In this document: positions 35,280 through 46,871 of the stretch, in pieces
How the letters are laid out: every line of letters begins with the position of its first letter
How positions within the stretch are numbered: the stretch's first letter is position 1
Origin: Anaspis maculata
Lineage: Eukaryota; Arthropoda; Insecta; Coleoptera; Scraptiidae
Direction of reading: 5' to 3'
Assembly: GCA_949128115.1 (NCBI GenBank)
Contig: OX421966.1
Span: forward strand, 60,695,416-60,759,415
Length of the DNA: 64,000 bases
Program-made: the position numbers and the translations under genes
The notes under the pieces: generated by a model
Databases searched by the model: none
What the model was told of the DNA's origin: nothing
Seen by the model: only the letters and a program-made list of their open reading frames with translations

Positions 35280-35800
35280 CAAAATTAAGCCTCAGCCTCC
35301 CACAATCAAAGTCAACTTGCTCGAAACCCAAGAAGCAGACCAAGGGGAGGCTCCATTAAAAAGAAAAAGCCAAGCTTTCCAGAATTGAAGCCCAAGAACT
35401 GGAGAAGCCCATGGTAAGATTAGGAGCTAGAAGTCAGAATCAAAGCCAATGGGGCTCAAAACAAATAGATAAAGCTTCAAGACAAGACAACCAAAATAAA
35501 GCTCAATTATTCTCGAGCTGAGGCCCAGAAAACCGTAGAAAATGCTTTTGATAATATAATACTACGGAGACAGAATAAAGCTTCAGAACCCCAGAAGCCA
35601 GGCCGATGGCTCAAAGCGTTACAGAAAAAGTTCATGTGAGATAAAGACTGACAGCTTGAAAAGCGATCCAGGTAAAGCTCTTATAAGATAAAACAAAACC
35701 CAAGATTTCCCGACCTGGGGCCAAAAAAAAAAGACTAGAAAAAGCTCGTTGAGGGATATACACTGAGTTAGACCAAGAAATAAAATTGAGGCACTAAAAT
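35280..35800 (+). repeat. Degenerate satellite, last block
   Basis: Phrases such as GAATTGAAGCCCAAGAA, CGAGCTGAGGCCCAG and AAAGCTCTTATAAGAT continue the pattern up to the BEL/Pao remnant. Confidence 0.65.
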
Positions 35801-35819
35801 AACGCTGTTCGAAATCTTG

Positions 35820-35999
35820 AAGGGAGTCGAGTCCTGTTGTGGGGCTCTAGCAGACGTCATGTAAGAAGGAAAACTCGATGGTTTCTAGCGTGTGGTTTTT
35901 CGAACTCTGTTTACTCGACAGCCGAATTAAAAACAAAAACAATCCGTTGTCAACTCGAGAAACTACAATGTGGAATATGTGAATTTAAACTAAACATGA
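35820..35999 (-). repeat. Possible 3' LTR of the BEL/Pao element
   Basis: On the minus strand it begins TGTTTAGTTTAAATTCACAT, and the first 50 or so bases match the sequence beginning at 40605, where a 5' LTR would start. TGTT is a usual BEL LTR start, and a purine tract (AGTGGGGG) precedes it. The similarity fades after about 55 bp, so the limits and the LTR call are tentative. Confidence 0.45.
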
Positions 36000-36005
36000 A
36001 CCCCC

Positions 36006-37672
36006 ACTAGTACAGGAAAAATAGTAAAAAAATCGGCAAAACCTCGGAATAAATATGGACGTCATGAAAATTTGATATTCTGTTCAAAATTAAGTGCTCT
36101 ACAACATATCCAAAATCGCCAAAAATCGCACCCGGGGGTTTTGAGTTATTGGAGGGGGGGGGGGGGGGTAAAAAATTGCAGGTAAAAATGGAGGGGATGG
36201 AACCCGTCGATCCATTGGATGCGAATACATTATAGTTCGACGTATCATATCCCCTTGATACCATTTTGGCACAAAAAGTGTCCATCATTGTTGAAGGGGA
36301 GTACTGGGGGGGGCGAAGTCTGCTAGGTGGTCCATTTTATTTTTCTGGCCATGTAGAACCGATCACGACAAGTTTGATATCTTTTCCGACTAAATTCAAT
36401 CTCCTGAACTCGTATCCGATGTGTAAATTTTAATGAAAACAAGTTTGAACAAGTTAACTTGAGAAAACTTGTTTTTTCTTTGACAATTTTGATGAATTTT
36501 TTTTCTACTGTTAGAGGCGTTCATTTTGAGAAAATTTTCAGGAACCATTGAATTGAAGTGTATTCTCCACAAAAATCATCCACTCGATGTATAATTTTGT
36601 TTCTCGAGTTTAAAAAATCGATTTGAAGTTGAGCCGGCACGGCGCGTCGTCTACTACTGACCAGAACACTACAACATGCACTTTTAAATGAAAACACCTC
36701 AAACTATTGAAGAAATAACAACTTATCTTTGAAAATTGGAGGATTTGTGCAGAACTGAATTCCCTATAACATGAACAAAATCGCCATAAATCGCAATGCA
36801 GGATTTTGAGTTATTTGAGGAGGAGAATAACACTTTGACAGGATCCATACTCTATGAACTGTTACCTCTCCACTCAAATAACTCAAAACCCTGCAGTGCT
36901 ATTCATGACGATTTTGTTTATGTTATAGGAAATTCAATTTTTCACAAATCCTTCAATTTTCAAAGATGAGTTTCTATTTCTTCGATAGTTTGAGGTGTTT
37001 TCATTTAAAGGTGCATGCTGTAGTGTTCTGGTCAGTAGTAGACGACGCGCCGGACCGGCTCAAGTTCAAATCAATTTTTTAAACTCGAGAAACAAAATTA
37101 TACATCGAATGGATGATTTTTGTGGAGAATACACTTCAATTTGATGGTCCCTGAAATTTTTCTAAAAAATGAACGCCTCCAACAGTAAAACAAAAATTCG
37201 TCAAAATTGTCAAAGAAAAAACAAGCTTTCTCAAGTTAACTTGTTCAAACTTGTTTTCATCCGAATTTACACATCGAATATGAGTTCAGGAGATTGAATT
37301 TAGTCGGAAAAGATACCAAACTTGTCGTGATCGGTTCTACATGGCCAGAAAAACAAAATGGACTACCTAGCAGAGCTTCGCCCCCCCACTAATCCCCTTC
37401 AACAACGATGGACACTTTTTGTGCCAAAATGGTATCAAGGGGATATGATACGTCGAACTATAATGTATTAGCATTCGATGGATCGACGGGTTCCATCCCC
37501 TCCATTTTTACCTGCAATTTTTTACCCCCCCCCTCCAATAACTCAAAACCCCCAGGTGCGATTTTTGGCGATTTTGGATATGTTGGAGAGCACTCAATTT
37601 TGAACAAAATATCAAATTTTCAGGACGTCCATATTTTTTCCGAGGTTGAATCCTATCTTTCTTGTACTACAC
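36006..37672. mobile_element. 1.67-kb palindromic element
   Basis: Arms of about 800 bp around a roughly 40-bp centre at 36840-36875. The outer ends are TAGTACAGGAAA-like and its inverse. Both arms contain the same 90-residue frame in mirror orientation (MDTFCAKMVSRGYDTSN at 36285 minus and 37408 plus), but the frame runs through repeat DNA and is probably chance. It sits between the BEL/Pao pol end and the candidate 3' LTR, so it probably inserted into that element. Confidence 0.88.
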
Positions 37673-37744
37673 CCAAAGTTGAGAGGTTTTGAAATAAAAT
37701 TCAAGTAAAATTGAGGAATCTAAAACAAAAACAAAATCAATTCC

Positions 37745-40118
37745 TCAATCTCCACGAGGTAAGGCAATTAACTTGTTCACCGAGCGCGTCAAAGTTGCTT
37801 TGCCAAGTCGAACTGCAGCTACCCGCGCGACATTATCATCACCGGGGAAAATTCGTACCACTCTTCAAAGCGGCCAACTGAGCGGAGACGACGGTTGGGT
37901 CACAAAAACCAAATCACCTTCTTGGATGTTTGGACGTAACGGAGTCCATTTGGGGCGTTGAATTAACGAGTGCAAGTACTCTTTGAGTCCAGGCCTTCCA
38001 AAAGGATTGAGAGGCACGAGCAACTAATTTCCAGCGGTTGAGAAGATGCCATGGCTCTTCAGTGAGGTTTATCTCAGGAGGAGATGAAAGACAAGCTCCG
38101 GATAGAAAGTGACTAGTTGTCGAATAATCGTCGACATCATCATCTGGAATTGACGACAAAAAGCACAACGGCCGTGAATTGAGAATGGCCTTAACTTTGG
38201 TCAAAAGAGTTTTGAATTCTTCGAAGGTATAGTGCTGTTCTCGCTTCAAACGATGTTTGCCAGATTGCAGACAAGGTTGGTTGAAGCCTTATAGGTTCCC
38301 TGGTGTTCACGGGTGTCTGTTGGAGCCCCACTGAGTCCCCCTCTCGTTTGGGGCTTTGAAGTGCAATTAATAAGAACTCTGCCCCAGGTAAACTCGTGAA
38401 CCGATTTTCACCAATTAATTTTTTAACAAGAGGTAACTGGTTTGTTTCCAGCCTACCACAAACCACAGAAATTTGGGGCATAAGGGGGATTAAAATTCCA
38501 TTTGACGTGACGTTGAGTCAAAGAGTTGGATATTTCAGGGGTGGACTGCTTCAAGAACGTATACACTCCACCCAAATGACGAGCCGCACCTAGGAAATTG
38601 CGACCTTGATCCGAATAAAGGTTGGAGGGAAGTTCACGGCGAGAGAAAAATCGATCTAAAGCTGTCAAACATGACTCCGAAGATAGAGAATGAACGAATT
38701 CGAAATGAATGGCCTTTGTTGCCATACAAACGAACAGAGCTACGTAGCCTTTCCACAATTTGGAATTTCGACGGGAACCTTCTTCCACTAAGAAGGGTCC
38801 ACCAAAATCCAAGCCAGTATGGACAAAAGAACGAGTTTGATCGAACCGATACGAGAGAAGATCAGCCATCACAGGTTGAGAAGGTTTAGCTTGAAACCTG
38901 TAACAACGCAAGCAGCGGAAAACGTTTCCGGATCAAACTACGCAAGGAAGGTATCCAAAACTGCCGATGGATGAGCGAGGTGATGAGTCTAGGACCCCCA
39001 TGCAAAGTGGCTCGATGAAAATGATCGATCAACAGGACTGCCAAATGACTTTCACGCGGAATCAGGTTCGGATGGCGAGAGAGAGGAGAAAGAGGAGAAA
39101 TTTGAGGCGACCCCTCCATCATGACATAACCCTGGGCTGAAAGAAACGGAGACAAGTTTCGCAGCTTGGTTTTCCAAGGTTGATCTCGATTGAAATATCT
39201 GATTTCTCCAAAAAAATGGCGCTCTTGAGGCAGCTGATGATAGTCAAAAGTGCTCGCTGATAATCATCGGGAGTGACGGAACCAAATTGTCGCTGAGCAC
39301 GGACCACACGGCAATTTCAGATGAAGCGTAAAATATACGCCAAAAACACAAACACAAAAACACTCTTTGGACCTTTTTTAAAAGCGAAGAATGATGAACG
39401 ATCAGGTCCAACAAAGGTGAAGGAGGAGAATCACGAGCTACGAAAACATGGTGAGTCTCGTTTGACCTAGGAATAACCTCTGGCAGAACGATGGAAGGAA
39501 AGGTCAATGAAAGTCATCCTGACACAAAATAGAGGGACCATGCCGTCACAGAGAAAAGTATAACAGCTGATAGGGGAGGAGGCCACGAGTGGCGCAGTCA
39601 GCAGAATTTGAATGAGTCGGAACGTAACGCCAAGTAGCTGTCGGAGAATTATATCATGAGTTTCCACTACACGATTAGACACGAAAGTCTTCAGAGAATG
39701 CGGTGAAGTACGTATCCAAGCCAGAGCTGCGGTGGAGTCACTGAACAAGATGATGTTTGAAACTTGGAGAAAAGTGATGACAAACTTCACCGACTCAACA
39801 AGACGAGTGAGAAGAACAGCCGCGCTCAACTCAAGTCGGGGAATCGTCAATGTCGTCAGCTCGAGTTTTGGCCTTAATGAGATGACAAGGAATTAGATTA
39901 CCAGATGGAATACGCAGATAAAGGACAGCAGATGTTCCTTGAGTCGAAGCGTCAGCAAATCCAATCAACTGAACCTTTGATACGAGGGTGGAAAAATGCA
40001 ACGAGAAATGCGAAGCTCCGACAGTAGCGACAATTCATCGTACGTAACCGTCCAAGTATCGCAGAGGCTGGCAGGAAGAGGATCATCCCAGTCAATTTTA
40101 GTCAACCACAGAAGTTAA
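37745..40118 (-). pseudogene. BEL/Pao retrotransposon pol, 3' part
   Basis: Minus-strand fragments in several frames follow the normal BEL/Pao order. WLTKIDWDDPLP (about 40110) is the connection region. PRLELSAAVLLTRL and FSDSTAALAWIRTS (39850-39467) are the RNase H-like domain. The zinc-binding HRATLHGGPRLITSLIHRQFW block is at 39155-38886. The integrase core is at 38911-38453, with HTGLDFGGPF and YSDQGRNFLG holding the first two catalytic Asp. The DUF5641 tail LNRWKLVARASQSFW runs to a stop at 37745. The codon expected for the third integrase acid, after CGLW, is a TAG at 38453-38455. There is a further in-frame TGA near 37850 and several frameshifts. Gag, protease and the RT fingers/palm are absent. 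Confidence 0.9.
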
Positions 40119-40559
40119 ATAAGTTATTTGAAGCTGCTTACATAGTATGTAATGAATCAATTACCCTAGTGGTTGTGAGTAACACATTACATACCGAGGC
40201 GGAAAGACGTTCATTACAGCCAAGGGCCAAGGTAGCTGCAGAGCGCGCCGCCGGCCGATAGTTCGTAATAGTTTATTTTGCAACTTTTTAAAAGTCAGTA
40301 ATGATCAATCACTACGGTGGTTGTGAGTTGAAGTTCTTTCCATCTCCACAGATGTTACGAGAATAGTTCCAAGATTTTATCGCGCGACACGCAAAGCAAA
40401 TGAGCTTTCATCACGATAACTATTTTTTACAAAGAGTAATCCATCAGTACTACTTGTCGATTTTTTCAAAATTATGAGCTTGACGTCTGGCGCCCCTGAT
40501 TTGCGACAGGGGGTACGGCCATACCGTCGTACCCCACGTGGAGCCGCCAGTGGTTGCCA

Positions 40560-40605
40560 ATTCGATAAACTACAATGTGGAATATGTGAATTTGAACTGA
40601 ACACT
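40560..40605 (-). repeat. Possible 5' LTR start of the BEL/Pao element
   Basis: Minus-strand TGTTCAGTTCAAATTCACAT and about 25 further bases match the candidate 3' LTR at 35999. Downstream the sequence holds an inverted GGGGTACG / CGTACCCC pair not seen in the other copy, so only the shared start is annotated. Confidence 0.4.
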
Positions 40606-42080
40606 CGTCTTAGGGTTAGAAAACAAAAATAAAGCTGAAACGTCCCAAAAAAGGCTCCTATTTCGATGAACCAATGCTAATGCAGAATTCTAATCATAAT
40701 TGAAACTGAGAAGGAACTTGACTTCCACCACACGTGAGGGTTCGAAGCCTCCAGGTTTTTTAGCAACTTAAAAATAACCATAGCGTGAGCTCCACACAAG
40801 CACAACCCAACAACGCTTTGGTATTTTCTTTGTTGCTGGCCGATGACGTCGCGAGACGGTGTTTCGGTGATGGTGCGATGACGACGAGCCGTGGAGGACC
40901 ATCTGTTTTGGGTCTGGGGGTCTATCTATGCGCGCTGATGGTCCGCCGTTATAATTAATCCTACCTACCTACGAGCGACCTTTCACGGGTTGGGTTTCCT
41001 CTCTCCACTACGGCGCACACCAAGCACTATATCGAAGAAGCGACCCGGGGCCTAATGGCTAATAATGCCAGTTTGACCCGCACCTGAGTCCCAGGTATAC
41101 ACTCACATGCACCACCTCCGTACAATAAAGGCACACACATACAGACGACGATACCAATTTCGAGTAATACTACGAATTTAACTACAAAAAAGCTGGAAAA
41201 AAGGAGCTTTATACGCTTTATGGCTGCATTCTGTAGGTAGGTACCTATCTACTTTTACATTGGAAGTTTTCGTAAGTAGAAAGGACTCGACTGTGGAAAC
41301 CCTGAAATTGCTTCTTCCTATGCCGCTCGGACTAATACTCGTATTTCCTGCTGCTCTGCTGTGGGCGAATCCATATGGAACACACATGATGTCACAGAGA
41401 CACGACGGACCCCAGGACGTGTGGTGAGACCCAAATGACGACGATCTACGGCCGTTTTGTTATTGTAATTCCATAGGTGACCGGCGATCTAGCGTGCCGT
41501 GCATACGCGAGCAGATCCAAAGGTGCTGCCGGGAAGTGTAACTGTAAAAGAGAGCCGAGAACGTTCCTGGATTTTTCCATTCAGTTTTTCGGAAGGTAAG
41601 GCTTCTGACTGAGTTTTTTCAAATTCAAGTTCAAGTCATCCCCTACACTTTTCTGTAAGTACAGCCTTGAAAATGGGGTTCAACTATTGCAAAAGGTTGC
41701 GGAGAGTTGAAAATTTGCTCAGTCTGACACAATTTTGTGCCCCGATAACCATACTGAGTTTTCGATTTGCCGAGCTCGAGAAAGCTAAGACTCCTACCTA
41801 GTTCAAACTTGTCCAGGAGCTCTCGCTTTGAACCATTCGTCTGAAATCTGGAGTGCTGAGGTTCTATTGAGGCTCTTCAATGTTATCGTGAACTTCGTAG
41901 CCTTTTCCTGTTCGGGGGACATTGAGCTTTATTTGGGCTCTTGCAGCTTATTATGAGCCTTAGAGCTTGGCTCTTTGTTAATTCTCACTGGTTGAGGGAA
42001 TCGAAGGACCTTGGTGGGAAATGAAAAGGCACCAAAAGCTGTACTGAACAACAGAGACATACTTACATGATAGCTACTTG
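40606..42080. other. No gene recognised
   Basis: Looks mostly single copy. Between about 41750 and 42000 phrases such as GAGCTTTATTTGGGCTC suggest an inverted, decayed patch of the satellite. No coding exon is supported. Confidence 0.35.
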
Positions 42081-42115
42081 TCCCTTGGCGCGGGTTCGAA
42101 TCCCGCTTCGTCCCA
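42081..42115 (+). repeat. tRNA 3'-half-like sequence
   Basis: GCGGGTTCGAATCCCGC is a perfect five-pair T arm with a consensus B box, followed by TTCGTCCCA. No matching acceptor 5' strand or A box lies 40-60 bases upstream, so this is a tRNA-derived remnant rather than a gene. Confidence 0.5.
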
Positions 42116-42479
42116 TGGATATTTTGTGCAGTCCGATCGTTCCGAAAATAGTTCCGACCTTACTATTACTATGCCATATCTGTCACCTGTCTGTTACAGA
42201 AAAAATGGATTTCTGACTACAGAGTTGGGTACTATCAGAGTACTGAGGCCTCACATAGTTAGTAGGCAATTGAAGTATTCTAAAAACGTGTACCAAAAAC
42301 CCACTGAATGTCCCGTCGATGCTAATAACCTCGTAGTTAATGCGTTGTAAAACATAAAAAAAGTCTTAACCGTCATAAAGATGCCATGAGCGACGTGAAG
42401 GAACTCAGAATGTTTCGTATCAGTTTGTATGTAATGGAAACGCCTTTGAGAAAGATCTAAACACTTCACCCGCGTTTGT

Positions 42480-44671
42480 CTTCACTCGGGCGACACGATT
42501 GATGCCGTTACGACCAAGAAATACTTCAAGGACTTTGCCGATCTTCCAGGCCAATGCAGGAAGATTGTCCTCTTCCCAGTAGAACCATTTGATTGCATTG
42601 TTGAAGGTAGGAGGCTGTGGTGGTGCCCTTTTGTACGAGTTTGGAGTTCTTCTAGGTACTCCTTTCTCCAGCGCCTCCAAAACTGAAGGCTGCCTCGATG
42701 CTTTTGTAGACGCTCAAGTTCGCAGCATCCCACCCACCTTTCTTGAATATGGTGGGGAATTGAACCGTCCCGTGAGAACTTTCCATGTCACAGTACAGAG
42801 CATGATCTTGGCTGTCAGAATTGAAGACGCTAGCGATCTCAAAGGATCGAACATTTGAGAAATCCCCGAAAGTGTGATCCTTTTTGTCACAGGATTGGCA
42901 GACGAGGGAGAAATTGGAAAATTGAAACGATCTAACTGAATGTTCCACAACAAACCCAAGGTTTCAGTTTTATCTTCCTTGCTGAAGGGCAGCATATTGT
43001 GATGGACGTCGTCATTTGGAACGGAAAGCAGAGCCTGTGGTTCGTTGGATAACCATTTACGAAGTGGAAGGCAGCCTTGTTGGAGTACGCTCGATAAAGA
43101 ACCGCAGATACGCTAAGCCTCCGCCAAAGAATCAGCACCAGTTATAACGTCATCGACATACATGTCATCCTTGACGGTCGAAATCTCACCCACCTTTCTT
43201 GAATATGGTGGGGAACTGAACCGTCCCATGACAACTTTCCATGTCACAGTTCCTGGAGCATGATCTTGGCTATCACAATTGAAGGCGCTAGCAATCCCAA
43301 AAGATCGAACACCTGAGAAATTTCCGAAAGTATGATCGTTTTTGTCACAGGATTGGCGGACGAGGGAGAAATCGAGAAATTGAAACGGTCGAACTGAATG
43401 TTTCACAACAGACCCAAGGTTTTAGTTTAATCTTTCTCGCTGAAGGACAGCATATTGGGATGGACGTCGTCATCTGAAAGGAAAGCAGAGCCCTTGGTTC
43501 GTTGGATAACCATTCACGAAGTGGAAAGCAGCCCTGTTGGAGTACGCTCGATAAAGAACCGCAGATACGCTAAGCTTCCGCCAAAGAATCAGCACCAGTT
43601 ATCACGTCATCGACATACATGTCATCCTTGACGATCGAAATCTCACCCACCTTTCTTGGATATGGTGGGGAACTGAACCGTTCCATGACAACTTTTAATG
43701 CCACAGTTCCTGGAGCATATCTTGGCTATCACAGTTGAAGGCGCTAGCAATCCCAAAGTACCTAACACTTGAGAAATCTTCGAAAGTATGATCGTTTTTG
43801 TCACAAGATTGACAGACGAGGGAGAATTCGAGAAAATTGAAACGGTCGAACTGGATGTTCTACAACAAACTCAAGGTTTTAGTTTTATCTTTCTTGCTGA
43901 AGGACAGCATATTGTAATGGACGTCGTCATCTGAAATGAAAAGCAAATCCCTTGGTTCGTTGAATAACCATTTACGAAGTGGAAAGCAGCCTTGTTGGAG
44001 TACGCTTGATAAAGAACCGCAGATACGCTAAGCTTCCGTCAAAGAATCAGCACCAGTTATCACGTCATCGACATAAATGTCATCCTTGATGATCGAAATC
44101 TCACCCACCTTTCTTGAATATGGTGAGGAGCTGAACCATCCCATGACAACTTTTCAAGCCACAGTTCATGGAGCATGATCTTGGCTGTCACAGTTGAAGG
44201 CGCCAGCAATCCCGAAGAATCGAACACTTGAGAAATCTCCGAAAGCATGATTCTTTTTGTCACAGGATTGGCGGACGAGGGAGAAATTGGAAAATTCAAA
44301 GGTTGAACTGAATGTTCCACAACGAACCCAAAATTTTAGTCCTTCCGCGCTGAAGGACAGCATATTGTGATGGATGTTGTCATCTAGAACGGAAAGCAGA
44401 GCCCTTGGTTTGTTGGATAACCGTTTACGAAGTGGAAAGCGACCCTGTTGGAGTACGCTCGATAAAGAACCGCAGATACGCTAAGCTTCTGCCAAAGAAT
44501 CAGCACCAGTTATGACGTCATCGACATACATGTCTTTCTTGACGGTCGAAATGTCACCCACCTTTCTTGAATATGGTGGGGAACTGAACCGTCCCATGAC
44601 AACTTTCCAAGCCACGGTTCCTGGAGCACGATCTGGGCTACCACAATTGAAGACACCAGCAATCCCGAATC
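42480..44671 (-). repeat. Tandem array derived from BEL/Pao pol, 456-bp unit
   Basis: CACCCACCTTTCTTGAATAT or a close variant occurs at 42731, 43187, 43643, 44102 and 44555: spacings 456, 456, 459 and 453. On the minus strand each unit reads, in two frames, MYVDDVITGADSLAEA (the RT YVDD box), QGCFPLRKWLSNEP, KTETLGLLWN, VTKRITLSGISQMFDPL and a TAKIML...LSWDGS block, and then joins back to just before the next YVDD box. This is the RT-to-RNase H stretch of BEL/Pao pol, duplicated head to tail. Frameshifts are shared between units, so the amplified template was already dead. Confidence 0.9.
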
Positions 44672-45381
44672 CAGGAACGAATTTCCCCGAAACGAATTTC
44701 CCCGGAATTGATTTCCCGGAAGTTATTCCCCCTGAAAGGAATTTCCCCAGAAGTAATTCCACCGGAATAAACTTTCCTCAAAAATAATTTCCCCTGGAAG
44801 GAATTTCCCCGAAATAATTTCATCGAAATGAACTTCACTCGGAAATGATTTCCCCTGGAAGGAGAAATTTTCCCAGAATGATTTCCACCGGAATGGAACT
44901 CCCTCGGAAAGAATTTCCCTCTATTAAATTCACCGAACCCCATTGAGCTCCGAAAGCCAAGGGAAAACCACGACGGGGACCAATGAAGCTCTGAATAAAA
45001 GACGGCAAAAGGGGGCTTACTGCAGCTCTGAAAGTTACGAAAAAACTTAAGCTCATCAGGGCTCCAAATGACACATGAGGGCACAAGGGGGTCCACAATA
45101 GAGATTCGAAAGCCACGGGAAAATGCAAGGTGGCTCAGTAAGGCTTCAAACGATGTTGGTGACACAAGGGGGGCAGGAGGCTTGATATAACAAAAGGAGA
45201 CAAAAGGGGGCTTACTGGAATTCTGGAAGCTACAAAAAACCATAAGGGGGGCTCATTTTGTCTCCAAACGATGACGCATTACGGCAAAAGAAGGCCCAAT
45301 AGAAATCCGAACGCCACGGGAAAATGCGAGGGGGTTCAGTAGGGCTTCAGACGATATTGGTTATACAAGGGGACCCAAGGG

Positions 45382-45416
<35 letters not shown>

Positions 45417-46614
45417 CAAAAGAAGAGCGAACGAACGAATAAAGAGTATTGATTGATTTATTGATTGATTGATTAAAGGCGAAACGGGGCTCACTGGTAC
45501 TCTGAAAGCCAAAGCAGTCATAAGTAAGCTGATTATATAGGGCTCAAAACTACACATTTACTCTGGAGAAGGCACAAGGGGTCCGATAAAGCTCCGAAAG
45601 TCATGAAAAAAAAAACGACAAAAGGGCCCAATGAAGCTCTGTAAAATAAAAACAGACGCAAAAAGGGCTCACTGGAATTCTGAATGCCACAAAAACACAT
45701 ACGGGGACTCATATCAGGGCTCCAACTACATTTGAGGAACCAAGGGGGCCCCAAAGGACTCCGAATAATATGATGGCAGAAGGGTGATTACCAGCCTCTG
45801 AGAGTAAATAAAAATGCAAGGGGACTCAGCAGGGCTTCAAATCAAATTGAAGACCCAATAAGGGGGCCACTGGAGCCCTTATTGGGCTTGTGGATAAGTG
45901 GATAACACAAAATGGCAAAAGAGGATCGTGTGGAATTTTGGAAGCCATGAAGCACATAAGTCATTAGGGCTCGAAATTATCCTTGAAGACACAAGGGAGC
46001 TCGATTTCTGTCCAAATACCACATACAGGCACAAGGGGCATACTAGTGCTTCGAAAGACTCAAAAAAGTGCAAGTGAGCTCAACAGAACTTGAAACGGTA
46101 TTGAAGACTCAAGGGGGCCCAATGGACCTCTGTAAAACAGAATAACGGAAAATGAGGCATACTGGTAGGTACCTACTCCGAAAGCCATGAAAAAACATAA
46201 GGAGGCTCAACAGGACTCCAGCTACACTTGAAGACGCAATGGGGCCCGATAGGGCTCCAAGCATGATATGACGGCATAACGTTGCTTGCTGCTCCGGAAG
46301 TCATGGAAAATGTAAGGGGCTCAGCACTCTCAGCAGGGCTTCAGATTACATTGAAGACAGAATAGTGGGGGCCGAATGGAGCTCTTGATAACAGAAGACT
46401 GCAAAAGGTGCCTTACGTTCGAAAAGGAACGAGAGAACACAGAGAGACACAAGGAAATTGGATATTGTGTTTTGAGATACTGTTCCGTCCAAGCGAAATC
46501 ATTTCCGATGAAAGTTCATTGCGGTGGAATTGATTCTGGGGAAATTTCTTCCGGAGGCAATTATTTCCGGGAAATTGGTTCCGGCGAAATTCTTCTAGGG
46601 GAAATTCGTTCCTG
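44672..46614. mobile_element. 1.94-kb TIR insertion in the array, satellite inside
   Basis: CAGGAACGAATTTCCCC at 44672 is matched by GGGGAAATTCGTTCCTG ending at 46614. The 456-bp array resumes directly on the other side, with GCAATCCC before and GCAGTCCC after, a possible 8-bp target duplication set a few bases out. About 260 bp at the left end and 125 bp at the right are runs of a GGAATTTCCCCGAA-like minisatellite in opposite orientations. The middle (44940-46480) is a decayed 75-105 bp repeat with AAGGGGGCTC and GGGCTTCAAA phrases. No transposase. hAT-like non-autonomous is a guess from the CAG start and 8-bp duplication. Confidence 0.7.
45385..45415. repeat. (TA)n microsatellite
   Basis: About 15 uninterrupted TA units. 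Confidence 0.95.
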
Positions 46615-46871
46615 TTACGGCAGTCCCAAAGGATCTAACACTTGAGAAATCTCCGAAAGTATGATCGTTTTTGTCACAGGATTGGCAGACGAGGAAGAAA
46701 TTTGAAAATTGGAACGGTCGAACTGAATGTTCCACAACAAACCTAAGATTTTAGTTTCATCTTTCTCGCTGAAGGACAGCATATTGGGATGGACGTCGTC
46801 ATCTGAAACGGAAAGCAGAGCCCTTGGTTCGTTGGATAACCATTCACGAAGTGGAAAGCAGCCCTGTTGGA
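46615..46871 (-). repeat. 456-bp array, segment between two insertions
   Basis: Continues the unit from GCAGTCCCAAAGGATC through the GCAGCCCTGTTGGA end, where the next LINE begins. Confidence 0.85.

Noticed and set aside
36007..36288. 93-codon frame mirrored at 37408-37692
   Set aside because: Mirror copies follow from the palindrome itself. The Pro run reflects a G/C tract, and no domain is present.
42081..42115. Functional tRNA gene
   Set aside because: Only the T arm and part of the acceptor are present; the A box and 5' acceptor strand are missing.
42480..44671. CRISPR-like array
   Set aside because: Units of 456 bp with coding ancestry and no short unique spacers.
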